A stretch of DNA of 20,551 nt from a virus (IMGVR_UViG_3300010158_005331:1-20551), one strand, 5' to 3'. Shown: positions 6,461 through 13,249, counted from the stretch's first letter. Made by a program: numbers and translations. Notes: generated by a model not told the origin, from the sequence alone.

Positions 6461-6720
6461 CAGCAGTACCCCAGCCAGCGCGTCCACGCGCTGTGGCCAT
6501 GCTCGCAATGGCCGTCGGGCTCGACCTCGCAGCCATCGAGCGCATCGACCACGTCGTCAGTGATCCACTGACCGAGCTGCCAGTCACTGGGCAGGACGTC
6601 GCGCGGCGAAAGGCGATAGTGCACCCCGCAGCAGGTGTATGTGGCGACGCTGGTCATGTCCTCTCGCGACCAGTCGCATTCGTCGTAGGTCACGGTATGC
6701 CCGCACTTAAGCCGCTTCAT
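6460..6720 (-). CDS. Hypothetical Cys/His-rich 86-residue protein, probable zinc binding
   Basis: The ATG at 6720 follows GGAAGGA with eight bases of spacing. Cys and His residues are spread as KCGH (5-8), TCCGVH (29-34), Cys64, HCEHGH (71-76) and a C-terminal Cys86. These could hold one or two zinc ions, although no standard CxxC pair is present. The middle part (LPSDWQLGQWITDDVVDALDG) is helical. The gene overlaps the upstream zinc-ribbon gene by 14 bases. Function is unknown; it is part of a run of three small Cys-rich proteins leading into the SNF2 gene. Confidence 0.8.
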   Translation of the reverse strand: MKRLKCGHTVTYDECDWSREDMTSVATYTCCGVHYRLSPRDVLPSDWQLGQWITDDVVDALDGCEVEPDGHCEHGHSAWTRWLGYC

Positions 6721-6898
6721 GAAAAAATCCTTCCTTGATCCTGATGTCCCGGCACTTGGGACAGAGCCATGTGCTCATGCCGGTTGGCATATGCAACTCC
6801 ATCCAAGTTCCATGCATGCAGTGACTGCAATGGCCCCAGTTCCCACGGACCTGCACCCACTGCCGGCGCCTCTTGTCGACGAGCACCCAGCGCTTCAT
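6707..6898 (-). CDS. Small zinc-ribbon protein
   Basis: A 63-residue protein with two CxxC knuckles: HCSHC at Cys24/Cys27 and LCPKC at Cys46/Cys49, nineteen residues apart, the layout of a zinc ribbon. The basic N terminus (VDKRRRQWVQVRGN) could contact nucleic acid. The ATG at 6898 overlaps the stop of the GP88-like gene (ATGA). Zinc ribbons of this size serve as DNA/RNA-binding or protein adaptors; no specific partner can be named from the sequence. Confidence 0.8.
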   Translation of the reverse strand: MKRWVLVDKRRRQWVQVRGNWGHCSHCMHGTWMELHMPTGMSTWLCPKCRDIRIKEGFFHEAA

Positions 6899-7872
6899 TT
6901 GCGCCTCGGCAGGAAGGTCTTGGGGTCGAGGCCAGTGGCCATCTGGAACCTCTGGTTGAAGACCTTGCCGAAGACCTGACCCACGGCGAAGTGCAGCGGA
7001 TAGGAGACCCGGACGCCCGCGGTGTCAAGCCACTCGGGCATGTCATGGGGTGCCGTGTCCAGCGATGCGATCCGGATGGCATGCGCAAGCTCCGGCCTCC
7101 ACACATCCCCCTGCGTGAACCACCGGAATGTGAACCACTCCGATGCATCGACGTCGCGGGGTACGCCATGACATGCCCTGCACGGGCCACAGGTATTGCC
7201 GAACAGATGCGATGGGCAGACACCCGGATCGCCGGCGTGCTTGTCGGTCACCACGTTGGTGCCTCCGAAGCCAGGCACCTGCGGGATGTCCTCGCCTATG
7301 AACTTGGCTGAGAGATTGACGGACACATGTGGGCACGAGGCCTTGAGCTCCTCGAGTGCGGCCCAGATCCTCGCAATCTGCGCCCGCTTGCCCGCACCCC
7401 ATGCCGGACTGACACGGGGACTGATACGTGTGCTGAGCCACCCGAGCACACCGTCGGCGAGGGACCGGCCACGCCTGAGCTCATGGTCGTACTTGAGTGC
7501 CATGATGCTGTCGCTGAAGTAGCTGGCCAGTTCGAGCACCCCGGCCGGTCCCTTGTCCAGGGTCTGGTTGACCCACTGCAGTCTGGTCAGGTTGGCGTCG
7601 ATGACATTGGCCATGGAGAAGTGCCCGGACCGTGCGTAGCAGGTCTCTTGTTCGCACGTGCTGATCCTGTTCTTGTCGAACTCCATCGCATGGCAGTTCA
7701 CGTGCCAGCCCTCGGCCGTCATGTGCCCCACGGCACGGACCCCGAACGACGCCGTTGGCATCTTGCCCGTGACCTGCAAGAGTGAGGTCCGGCTACCCGG
7801 CACGCCGGGCTTCCCGCTGTCCAGCCAATGGATGCGGGGGAACTTGTCTCTGGTTTCCTTGAGTGTTGGCAC
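6895..7872 (-). CDS. GP88-like Cys-rich phage protein
   Basis: A 325-residue protein resembling the phage GP88 domain family of unknown function. It has CEQETCYARSGHF (Cys73, Cys78) and a later cluster VCPSHLFGNTCGPCRACHG (Cys219, Cys228, Cys231, Cys234), the C..CYA and CG.C..C pattern of that family. Cys60 and Cys180 are extra. Six conserved Cys could bind zinc or an Fe-S cluster. I chose the GTG at 7872 because GGAAAGAA lies six to eight bases upstream; there is no ATG at the natural N terminus, and the in-frame extension toward 7974 covers the upstream gene. The family match is from memory of the motif pattern, hence moderate certainty for the name but high for the gene. Confidence 0.65.
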   Translation of the reverse strand: MPTLKETRDKFPRIHWLDSGKPGVPGSRTSLLQVTGKMPTASFGVRAVGHMTAEGWHVNCHAMEFDKNRISTCEQETCYARSGHFSMANVIDANLTRLQWVNQTLDKGPAGVLELASYFSDSIMALKYDHELRRGRSLADGVLGWLSTRISPRVSPAWGAGKRAQIARIWAALEELKASCPHVSVNLSAKFIGEDIPQVPGFGGTNVVTDKHAGDPGVCPSHLFGNTCGPCRACHGVPRDVDASEWFTFRWFTQGDVWRPELAHAIRIASLDTAPHDMPEWLDTAGVRVSYPLHFAVGQVFGKVFNQRFQMATGLDPKTFLPRRK

Positions 7873-7885
7873 TGTAGTTCTTTCC

Positions 7886-7899
7886 GGGGCATATGCCCC
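7886..7899. promoter_or_regulatory. 14-bp perfect palindrome before the GP88-like gene
   Basis: GGGGCATATGCCCC is a perfect palindrome in the 35-base gap between two genes of the operon, just upstream of the ribosome binding site of the gene starting at 7872. It could bind a dimeric protein or form an intercistronic hairpin. Confidence 0.5.
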
Positions 7900-7907
7900 T
7901 GCGTGCA

Positions 7908-8132
7908 CTATTTGGCGTGGGCGATGAGGTCCATGACGAGGTCGGTGGCCAGGTCCAGGCCGGACCGCTGCCACCCCGCCCGCTGGCTCTTGTCCTTGAG
8001 GGTCTCTGCGATGTCAGGGTCAGTCGCCTGCCTGGCCATGGCCGCGTTGCTTTCCCGGTCCTGCCTTGACCGGGTGAGCAGTGCCATCAGCTGGCTATGC
8101 ACCTCGACGAGAGTGGCTTTGTCGAGTTCCAT
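7908..8132 (-). CDS. Hypothetical 74-residue helical protein
   Basis: The ATG at 8132 follows a strong AAGGAGG site and shares one base with the upstream stop (TAATG). The protein is predicted helical throughout, with two amphipathic stretches (LVEVHSQLMALLTRSRQDRE and GLDLATDLVMDLIAHA). No motif is recognised. It follows the annealing-like protein gene and may be functionally linked to it. Confidence 0.8.
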   Translation of the reverse strand: MELDKATLVEVHSQLMALLTRSRQDRESNAAMARQATDPDIAETLKDKSQRAGWQRSGLDLATDLVMDLIAHAK

Positions 8133-8716
8133 TAGTTGCCTCCTTGGAGCGTGGTGATGAGATCGCTCGCCTGCCTCTTGGTCATGGTCGCGAAGTCGTA
8201 GGCCCCCGGGTCCTTGCCTGCCCGCAAGGCCAGCCGCTTGATGAGCACGACCTGTGGCTGGCTCACGGGGTCTGGCCGTCCGCGATAGACAGGGCGGCTG
8301 TCCTCTGGCGGACGGGGCCGCTCGTCACTGGGCCGTTCGTCACTGGGCTGGTCATCGTCGCCGAGCTCTTCCCGCGTTACCATGTCGATATTGAGCGCGT
8401 CCCTGAGCGCCCGGGCCTTCGCCCTGGTCTCGGCGATCCTGATGTAATGCGCCGAGACCATGGCCGAGGTGTTCTCGGGGTTTGCGTCACCGATCCCCGT
8501 GAACGTGCCATGCCGGAATACGACCCGGCACAGAAAGATCGCGGTCCAGCCGTTGGCATCATTCGGAGTCTGTACGGGCTCCGAGATCATGTCGAACGGA
8601 CCGGTCTGGTGCGCGAGGTCCAGCAGTCCGGCGTACATGACAAAGGGCCGGCCCTTGACCGACACGATGTACCGCGCCCCGATGCTTGGTTCTGGTTCGT
8701 GCTGTATGGCTACCAT
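8132..8716 (-). CDS. Putative recombination protein (single-strand annealing/SSB-like), phage-type
   Basis: A 194-residue protein. Its core has YIVSVKGRPFVMYAGLLDLAH (16-36), FTGIGDANPENTSAMV (72-87) and the highly patterned YIRIAETRAKARALRDALNI (91-110). A helix with AETRAxARAL is typical of phage proteins annotated as single-strand annealing or recombination-associated, where the same A-E-T-x-A-x-x-R-A-L pattern occurs. A Pro/Asp/Glu-rich linker (120-152) with a tandem SDERP repeat leads to a C-terminal domain (154-192) that looks like a small helical module. The ATG at 8716 follows GGGAGAAAG and overlaps the upstream stop. The assignment is by motif resemblance, not search. Confidence 0.7.
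   Translation of the reverse strand: MVAIQHEPEPSIGARYIVSVKGRPFVMYAGLLDLAHQTGPFDMISEPVQTPNDANGWTAIFLCRVVFRHGTFTGIGDANPENTSAMVSAHYIRIAETRAKARALRDALNIDMVTREELGDDDQPSDERPSDERPRPPEDSRPVYRGRPDPVSQPQVVLIKRLALRAGKDPGAYDFATMTKRQASDLITTLQGGN
8322..8351. repeat. 15-bp tandem repeat encoding SDERP twice
   Basis: Two adjacent 15-base units (8322-8336 and 8337-8351), differing at two bases at the end, encode the SDERPSDERP segment in the linker of the annealing-like protein. The unit keeps the frame, so copy number changes would only alter linker length. Confidence 0.75.
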
Positions 8717-8937
8717 GTTGCTTTCTCCCATGACTGGATGCATGCGTCGTAGTTGCTCGCCCACCAGTCGAGGTCGAACTTCGGGTGCCCTGCCTCTTCC
8801 TCGATCACCAGGGCATCGTCGCCCTGGAAGTAGAGGCTCTTGCCGTCACTCTTCCGGATCAGCGTGTAGTTGCCGAACCGGTCCCTTGTGATCTTGTAGC
8901 CATCGCTCTCTGAGTAGAGCAGTGTCTGTCGTTCCAC
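8710..8937 (-). CDS. Hypothetical 75-residue protein
   Basis: I chose the GTG at 8937, which has AAGGAACA just upstream, the same site form as other genes of this operon. An ATG at 8952 sits upstream of that site and is less likely. The protein begins with beta-rich SDGYKITRDRFGNYTLIRKSDGKSLYF and ends in an aromatic segment (FDLDWWASNYDACIQSW). No family is recognised. Its last codons overlap the start of the annealing-like gene. Confidence 0.75.
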   Translation of the reverse strand: MERQTLLYSESDGYKITRDRFGNYTLIRKSDGKSLYFQGDDALVIEEEAGHPKFDLDWWASNYDACIQSWEKATW

Positions 8938-9020
8938 GATTGTTCCTTCCATATGGTGTGAATGGTGTGGGCCTCGCTGCAACAAGTGCGGTGGTGCGCG
9001 TATGCGACATGGTGCATGCA
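8938..9020 (-). other. 83-bp intercistronic gap with TGCATGCA palindrome
   Basis: No gene is seen. A TGCATGCA palindrome (9013-9020) abuts the stop codon of the upstream gene, and GGTGTG is repeated (8955-8969). The layout (stop codon, TGCATGCAC palindrome, then gap) recurs at 11971-11980. It may be an RNA or binding element between genes. Confidence 0.4.
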
Positions 9021-9953
9021 TTAGTCGGCGAGCAGTTCCGCTGGTGCATCATCGAGCAGAAGCGGGGTGCGCGACGGCTGCCGTCCAGCCGTCTTGTCGA
9101 TCTCGATCTCAACCATCTTGTCGCCCAGGGCGAGCACCTCGGCCGCCTTCTCGGCGGTCAGGATCCCGGGGACGTGCCAGTAGAAGCCTCCACCGCTGAG
9201 GTCGATCCTATACGCCTTGATGGGATGCACGATGACACAGGCCATGTCGATGGTCGTCCAGATGTGCGACTCGCAGCCGAGATACTCGAATGACAGGACC
9301 ATCGAGGCCAGTTCGAACTTGGCGTTGTCGTCCTCGTCCTGCTCGATCAACTCGAGCATGTCGCGCGTGATCCACACGGACCGAATGGTGTGCTTCGGCA
9401 GCCCGGCAGCCGGCTCTGGCCACTCTATGTCGTGGTTCTCGTCATTGACCTGGAGCGAGACGAACTTGGGATTCTTCTTGTCGCCATAGCCGAAGATCGT
9501 GCGACCACCTACGAGCGTGAATGCCCAGCACGTGTCGGTATTGATCTCGCTGATGAGTCTGAGGGCGATCTGCTCCACGACCATCTCGCCCTCTTGGTAG
9601 TGGGTACGGCTGATCTCGGCCTCTGAGAGCAGGGTGGCCCTCGTCTCATGCTGCTCGGCATGGCCCGATGGCCAGTGCTGCGGCGTTTTGACACTGTCGC
9701 GGTCCCATGACGTGGCCCATCCCTGCCTGTCTGCCTGATCGACCCATGCCTGCAACTGGGAGATGACCGAGCCCAGCGACGGCCGCCAGTCGGTCTCGGC
9801 ACTGATGACCCGGTGCTTGTCGAGCGGATTGCTATAGGACATTGCCTGCATGACAGGCCCGGCATGCAAGACCTCCTGCATGTCCCATGCCCGGATGCCG
9901 TTTCCTCCGAAAGACGACAGCACTTCTACTTCGATTCGGTACTTAAGATCCAT
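9021..9953 (-). CDS. Hypothetical 310-residue protein
   Basis: The ATG at 9953 follows AAGGGAAC. The protein is soluble and mixed alpha/beta. It starts with MDLKYRIEVEVLSSFGG and has central beta-rich stretches (TCWAFTLVGGRTIFGYGDKK, SLQVNDENHDIEWPEP). Its C terminus is acidic (KMVEIEIDKTAGR, PLLLDDAPAELLAD). I see no nucleotide-binding, metal-binding or membrane motif. It is the second largest protein of the operon after the helicase and merits structural comparison. It overlaps the preceding gene by 11 bases. Confidence 0.85.
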   Translation of the reverse strand: MDLKYRIEVEVLSSFGGNGIRAWDMQEVLHAGPVMQAMSYSNPLDKHRVISAETDWRPSLGSVISQLQAWVDQADRQGWATSWDRDSVKTPQHWPSGHAEQHETRATLLSEAEISRTHYQEGEMVVEQIALRLISEINTDTCWAFTLVGGRTIFGYGDKKNPKFVSLQVNDENHDIEWPEPAAGLPKHTIRSVWITRDMLELIEQDEDDNAKFELASMVLSFEYLGCESHIWTTIDMACVIVHPIKAYRIDLSGGGFYWHVPGILTAEKAAEVLALGDKMVEIEIDKTAGRQPSRTPLLLDDAPAELLAD

Positions 9954-10413
9954 GGTTCGTTCCCTTCTTGTTGTTGATGGCTTCGATGCCCTTGCGGTAC
10001 AGGTCCATGAAGTTCGGGCCGGTCTCGCACTCGCAATGGCTGGTCTTGAGCTCGTCCCCGTCGGGCCGGTAGACCGTCAGCTCGTAGCCAAGGTGCTCGA
10101 ATCCGTCGAAGCTGATGACCATGGCGCCGAACTTGCCAGCCATGTGCCAGCCACCGAGCGACCGTGACTGTGCAGGACCGTGGCCCCACTCGCAGTGCTC
10201 CTCGAGTGCTGCTCGAGTGCCATGGATCCGGTTTGCGAGGCCTGACAGACCAGCCTCCCGTGCCATCTGCTCATGCGCTCGCATGCTGGGGAAGACCCAG
10301 CCTATGTCGAAGGCTGTGTACCTCTGCACCATGCTCCATGTCTGCCTCTCGAAGTCCCGGTTCATCATGCCGATGATGTCCGGGTCTGGACTGTCCCCCG
10401 CATTCCACGCCAT
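9943..10413 (-). CDS. Hypothetical 156-residue protein
   Basis: The ATG at 10413 shares a base with the upstream stop (TAATG) and follows AAAGGGGA. The protein has a helical N-terminal half (FERQTWSMVQRYTAFDIGWVF, MAREAGLSGLANRI) and a Gly-rich beta segment (KFGAMVISFDGFEHLGYELTV). His74-like and Cys residues (EEHCEWGHG, SHCECETG) could bind a metal. No family is recognised. Confidence 0.8.
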   Translation of the reverse strand: MAWNAGDSPDPDIIGMMNRDFERQTWSMVQRYTAFDIGWVFPSMRAHEQMAREAGLSGLANRIHGTRAALEEHCEWGHGPAQSRSLGGWHMAGKFGAMVISFDGFEHLGYELTVYRPDGDELKTSHCECETGPNFMDLYRKGIEAINNKKGTNHGS

Positions 10414-10796
10414 TACAGGTCCCCTTTCTCTAGTGGTGCCACGGGCCACCAGCCCCAGTCCTCGTCGGCGTCCTTGCCGAATGCCAGCCACGTCGGGCCA
10501 TGCTGTTCGAGGACCTTTGCGACCTCCTCGAACAGCCCGTGGCCCAGGTCATCGAGCATCTCCCAGACGAGGTCGATGGTCGAGCAGTCATGGGCGGCGT
10601 TGAGGTACGAGTCGACACGCCCGTAGTCACCGACCCGGTCGAGGTGTGCCTGCATCCGGACCAGCAGGTCCGGGGCCATCGTCATTGCCGGCTCGCGCTC
10701 GAGAAAATGAAGTGCCTCCTCGATCCATTGCCTTGGACCATCGCCATCGCAGGCGAGGAACAGGCCGTCCTCGTGCAGGCTCCACTTGGTCGTCAT
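10413..10796 (-). CDS. Hypothetical 127-residue acidic protein
   Basis: The ATG at 10796 overlaps the stop of the small membrane protein gene (ATGA), pointing to coupled translation; a separate ribosome binding site is weak. The protein is acidic and helical, with many Leu, Asp and Glu residues and a C-terminal DEDWGWWPVAPLEKGDL. No motif is recognised. Confidence 0.8.
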   Translation of the reverse strand: MTTKWSLHEDGLFLACDGDGPRQWIEEALHFLEREPAMTMAPDLLVRMQAHLDRVGDYGRVDSYLNAAHDCSTIDLVWEMLDDLGHGLFEEVAKVLEQHGPTWLAFGKDADEDWGWWPVAPLEKGDL

Positions 10797-11011
10797 CGCC
10801 CGACCGCCCGCATGACAACGTCCTGCGCATATTCGGCCTTGCGCATGGCTTCGTCAGCCTTGAGGCCGGCCGACTTGGCGTATCTGGTGAGCCGCCGTTC
10901 CCTGATGTCCTGAACCGCGAGCATCAGGACCAGATGGGCACAGACGCCGCCCATCATGACGATCACCCAGCCCAGGGTGAATACCGCTGCATTGCCTACA
11001 ATGTCAGACAT
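10793..11011 (-). CDS. Small single-span membrane protein, 72 residues
   Basis: The ATG at 11011 follows AAAGGAA. Residues about 8-33 (VFTLGWVIVMMGGVCAHLVLML) form one hydrophobic membrane segment, followed by a basic, helical tail (RERRLTRYAKSAGLKADEA) that would face the cytoplasm by the positive-inside rule. Small one-span phage proteins can be holin-like or membrane anchors, but nothing specific supports either. It overlaps both neighbours. Confidence 0.8.
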   Translation of the reverse strand: MSDIVGNAAVFTLGWVIVMMGGVCAHLVLMLAVQDIRERRLTRYAKSAGLKADEAMRKAEYAQDVVMRAVGR

Positions 11012-11453
11012 AGTTGTGCATTCCTTTCTCGATTTCAGTAACAAACGACCTGCACGCCTCGACCTCCTTTGCTGCATCCTCCAAATCCCTTGATGCACGC
11101 ACCAGGCGCTTTTTCGCATCCTCCAATTCTTCGCGTGCACTGTCCAGACAACTCTGCGCACCGTGCACGCATGAGTCGTACCTGGCCCAGCACTCGACAC
11201 ACCAGCGACTGCGCACATCTTGGACCAAGTGGTCCAGAGATAGCAGCATGTTGCGCTGCCAATACGCATCTCCGTAAGTTTCGATCTTGCATGCATCATC
11301 GAGCCGATCCAAGAGACTGCGTGTCGTATTGATCTTGACCATCTCTTCTTCGGTAAAAGTCTTGTTTGTATCCCAGTCACGACATGCTTTGTCGTGCTTG
11401 TCGTTGATATAACTCTCAAGCCGGCGTGACACTGTGTGTAGGTCGTAGGTCAT
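11004..11453 (-). CDS. Hypothetical 149-residue coiled-coil protein, lower GC than neighbours
   Basis: The ATG at 11453 follows AAAGGAGCAAGG and overlaps the upstream stop (ATGA). Residues about 95-140 (CLDSAREELEDAKKRLVRAS, LEDAAKEVEACRSFVTEIEK) form a clear heptad-like coiled coil. Several Cys residues (C24, C55, C85, C88, C95, C102) are scattered through the N-terminal two-thirds. By eye the gene uses more A/T in third positions than its neighbours, which suggests a different origin. No family is recognised. Confidence 0.8.
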   Translation of the reverse strand: MTYDLHTVSRRLESYINDKHDKACRDWDTNKTFTEEEMVKINTTRSLLDRLDDACKIETYGDAYWQRNMLLSLDHLVQDVRSRWCVECWARYDSCVHGAQSCLDSAREELEDAKKRLVRASRDLEDAAKEVEACRSFVTEIEKGMHNYV

Positions 11454-11908
11454 GTCCTTGCTCCTTTGACTTCAACTGTTGGATGTACCGTCACGAAGTC
11501 GGCCATCGCACGGGCGACGTCAGCCTCCGTGTACGCCGATAGCGGAGCCCAGTCAGTGCCTGCAGGCTCCGTCCAGTTCCTGATGCCACGCCCGTTGGCG
11601 TATTGGTCGGCGCACCACTCCTCCTCGTACTCCATGTCCTGCCTGTCGTCGTCACACGGGGCATTGGATGCGGCCAGGCCATCCAAGTGCATGCCGCGGA
11701 TGTCGATTGCCCCACTTGGCGTGTCGCAGTACACATGCCATACTGCCCACTTGCCGGCGAATGGCTTGTTGTCCGGGTCCTTGGGGTCTGGCACGTACTT
11801 GTGGATCAGTGCGACGATCCTGCCTCCGAACATGCGCTGGATGGCGAGGGCCATGACGTGGCACCTGCCATTCATGTACTTCTTGATGATGCGTTTGTGG
11901 GTTCTCAT
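11450..11908 (-). CDS. Hypothetical 152-residue protein with Cys-His pattern (possible papain-like fold)
   Basis: The ATG at 11908 follows AAAGGAC. The protein begins with a basic helix (MRTHKRIIKKYMNGRCHVMALA), in which Cys17-His18 precede a helix. It continues with a strand-rich middle containing WAVWHVYCDTPSGAIDIRGMHLDG. The order Cys (start of a helix), His (on a strand), Asp (next strand) recalls phage proteins of the pattern G-x-CH-x-x-A-L-A ... H-V ... D-x-R-G, which may have a cysteine-peptidase-like fold. This is a resemblance, not proof of activity. The C terminus is acidic. Confidence 0.75.
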   Translation of the reverse strand: MRTHKRIIKKYMNGRCHVMALAIQRMFGGRIVALIHKYVPDPKDPDNKPFAGKWAVWHVYCDTPSGAIDIRGMHLDGLAASNAPCDDDRQDMEYEEEWCADQYANGRGIRNWTEPAGTDWAPLSAYTEADVARAMADFVTVHPTVEVKGART

Positions 11909-11980
11909 GTCAGTCCTTTCTAGCTCTGTGTCGCAATGGGCCCCATGCATGGAGGGTCACGTGCGTGTCTGTGCATGCAC
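11909..11980 (-). other. 72-bp intercistronic gap with two palindromes
   Basis: No gene is seen. GTGCATGCAC (11971-11980) directly follows the stop codon of the gene at 11981, and CCATGCATGG (11943-11952) lies mid-gap. Both contain TGCAT/ATGCA. The element at the stop codon matches the one at 9013-9020. Confidence 0.4.
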
Positions 11981-12493
11981 TTAGTCCTCCGAGTTACGCT
12001 CGAAACGTCGGGGCTCGAGCAATTCATGCTTGCTCAAGTCACTGAACAGGGCGTCGGCAATCACATGCCACCAGATCATGTCTGACGAACTGAGGACATG
12101 CCTGTTGGCGATCGTGTTCATAAGGCTCTGCATGGCGCATGCAACGAGGTCATTGCCCGAGTTCACGCCGTGCGAGGCCCAGACGTCCAGGCGGGTCTGT
12201 GTGGTCGCGATGATGTCGTGCTGGATCATGGATCCGACCCGTGTATTGAACTCACACGGCGTGGTGGACATCCGCCACATCTCGGCGACCCATGGGCACA
12301 AGGTGTAGAAGCGGTGCATCGCCTCGACCTCATAGGTCCAAGGGGCGAACGATTGCCCCAGTTCCGTCTCTTGCAGCCACCACGCGATGTCGTAGGTGGC
12401 GGCGTTCAGGAAGTTCCGGTCCTTGCCATTCCACTTCTTGATGTACGTTTGCGGGGCGAACGAGTCGACATGCTCCTGGCTGGTGTGGTACAT
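11981..12493 (-). CDS. Hypothetical 170-residue protein, first gene of the long operon
   Basis: The ATG at 12493 follows AAAGGAACCGAGC, and an upstream promoter-like sequence (12521-12550) makes this the first gene of the operon. The protein is helical and rich in Trp, Met and His (YDIAWWLQETELGQSFAPW at 36-54; ADALFSDLSKHELLEPRRFE near the end). No motif is recognised. First genes of such operons are often early takeover proteins, but this is only a positional argument. Confidence 0.8.
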   Translation of the reverse strand: MYHTSQEHVDSFAPQTYIKKWNGKDRNFLNAATYDIAWWLQETELGQSFAPWTYEVEAMHRFYTLCPWVAEMWRMSTTPCEFNTRVGSMIQHDIIATTQTRLDVWASHGVNSGNDLVACAMQSLMNTIANRHVLSSSDMIWWHVIADALFSDLSKHELLEPRRFERNSED

Positions 12494-12520
12494 GCTCGGT
12501 TCCTTTCGTGCAGTGTCGTG

Positions 12521-12550
12521 AATATAACGCGCCCGTGATGAAACAGGCAA
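12521..12550 (-). promoter_or_regulatory. Probable promoter of the long minus-strand operon
   Basis: On the minus strand TTGCCT (12545-12550) and TATATT (12521-12526) are 18 bp apart, close to the sigma-70 -35 and -10 consensus. The -10 is 28 bases before the ATG at 12493, and the element begins directly after the terminator of the preceding operon, exactly where a new promoter is needed. Confidence 0.6.
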
Positions 12551-12551
12551 C

Positions 12552-12589
12552 AAAAAAGCCCGGACACCAGCAGTTGCTGGCATCCGGGC
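12552..12589 (-). terminator. Rho-independent terminator of the four-gene operon
   Basis: Minus-strand RNA folds a 15-bp stem with two G-U pairs (arms 12558-12572 and 12575-12589) followed by six T. It lies 45 bases after the stop codon of the gene at 12635. Confidence 0.92.
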
Positions 12590-12590
12590 A

Positions 12591-12815
12591 TGACTTGCGT
12601 CACGGGGCCGGGGTCTACTCCCGGGAGGTTTGCGCTACCTGCAGGACCGTGGGTACCACTCCCCAGACCGCTCCCGGTCGAGGAACTGTTCTGTCGTGGG
12701 AGGGGAGCCCCCCGCTGCGCAATCCAGCATCTTGATGACCCCCCATAGGGAGCCACTCCTGCTGAATCCGTGGTTGAACTCCTGTAGCCCCTCACAATCG
12801 GGGTGACGCAAGTCA
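12591..12815. repeat. Pair of 12-bp inverted sites TGACTTGCGTCA / TGACGCAAGTCA
   Basis: TGACTTGCGTCA at 12591-12602 and its exact complement at 12804-12815 are about 200 bp apart; each is itself nearly symmetric (TGAC-N4-GTCA). One lies just after, the other inside, the XRE-like gene. They could be binding sites of that protein. Confidence 0.5.
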
Positions 12816-13249
12816 CGCCCGATTCCCAGAGCCTCGGCCCACGCGCGGGCCGAGGGGCCCTCGTGGGGCTCAAGGCCCTCCAGATGCTGGAGCCTGCGCT
12901 CCATCTCCAACAGGAACTCCGTGCAGGGCGTGCGCCACTGAATGCCGTGGAAGTGCTTGATGTCCTTCACCAGTGCTTCCAGCGTCATCGAACGCGCCTC
13001 GCGGGCCCAGGCGATGCGGTCATTGAGGGCCCCTTGGTTCACCTTGAACTTGAACATGTCGTCTTTTCCCTTTGTCACTATCTTATACCGCGCCCCGTCA
13101 GGCGCGATCAGGGTGGACTTGTCGCTTGACCAATGGCCGCCAAGTCCCACGAGGAGACTGGCGACCGTGATGGCCTGTGCCCTGGTCTTGTAGCGACCCA
13201 GTTCGACGGGTGACGGCCCGTCGATCCGGATCAACTTGACTACCGGCAT
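12635..13249 (-). CDS. Putative XRE-like DNA-binding protein, 204 residues
   Basis: The ATG at 13249 overlaps the end of the upstream gene by ten bases. Residues 75-105 (LNDRIAWAREARSMTLEALV onward) match the start of an XRE/Cro-type helix-turn-helix (pattern LxxRIxxxREAxxxTxExL), and the rest of that domain is plausible. Residues 1-64 form a separate beta-rich region (VKLIRIDGPSPVELGRYKTR, APDGARYKIVTKGKDD). A strong AAAGGG before Met65 (ATG at 13057) allows an internal start that would make the HTH part alone. A GTG at 13303 is a less likely longer start. The protein may regulate its own region through the paired sites at 12591 and 12804. Confidence 0.7.
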   Translation of the reverse strand: MPVVKLIRIDGPSPVELGRYKTRAQAITVASLLVGLGGHWSSDKSTLIAPDGARYKIVTKGKDDMFKFKVNQGALNDRIAWAREARSMTLEALVKDIKHFHGIQWRTPCTEFLLEMERRLQHLEGLEPHEGPSARAWAEALGIGRDLRHPDCEGLQEFNHGFSRSGSLWGVIKMLDCAAGGSPPTTEQFLDRERSGEWYPRSCR

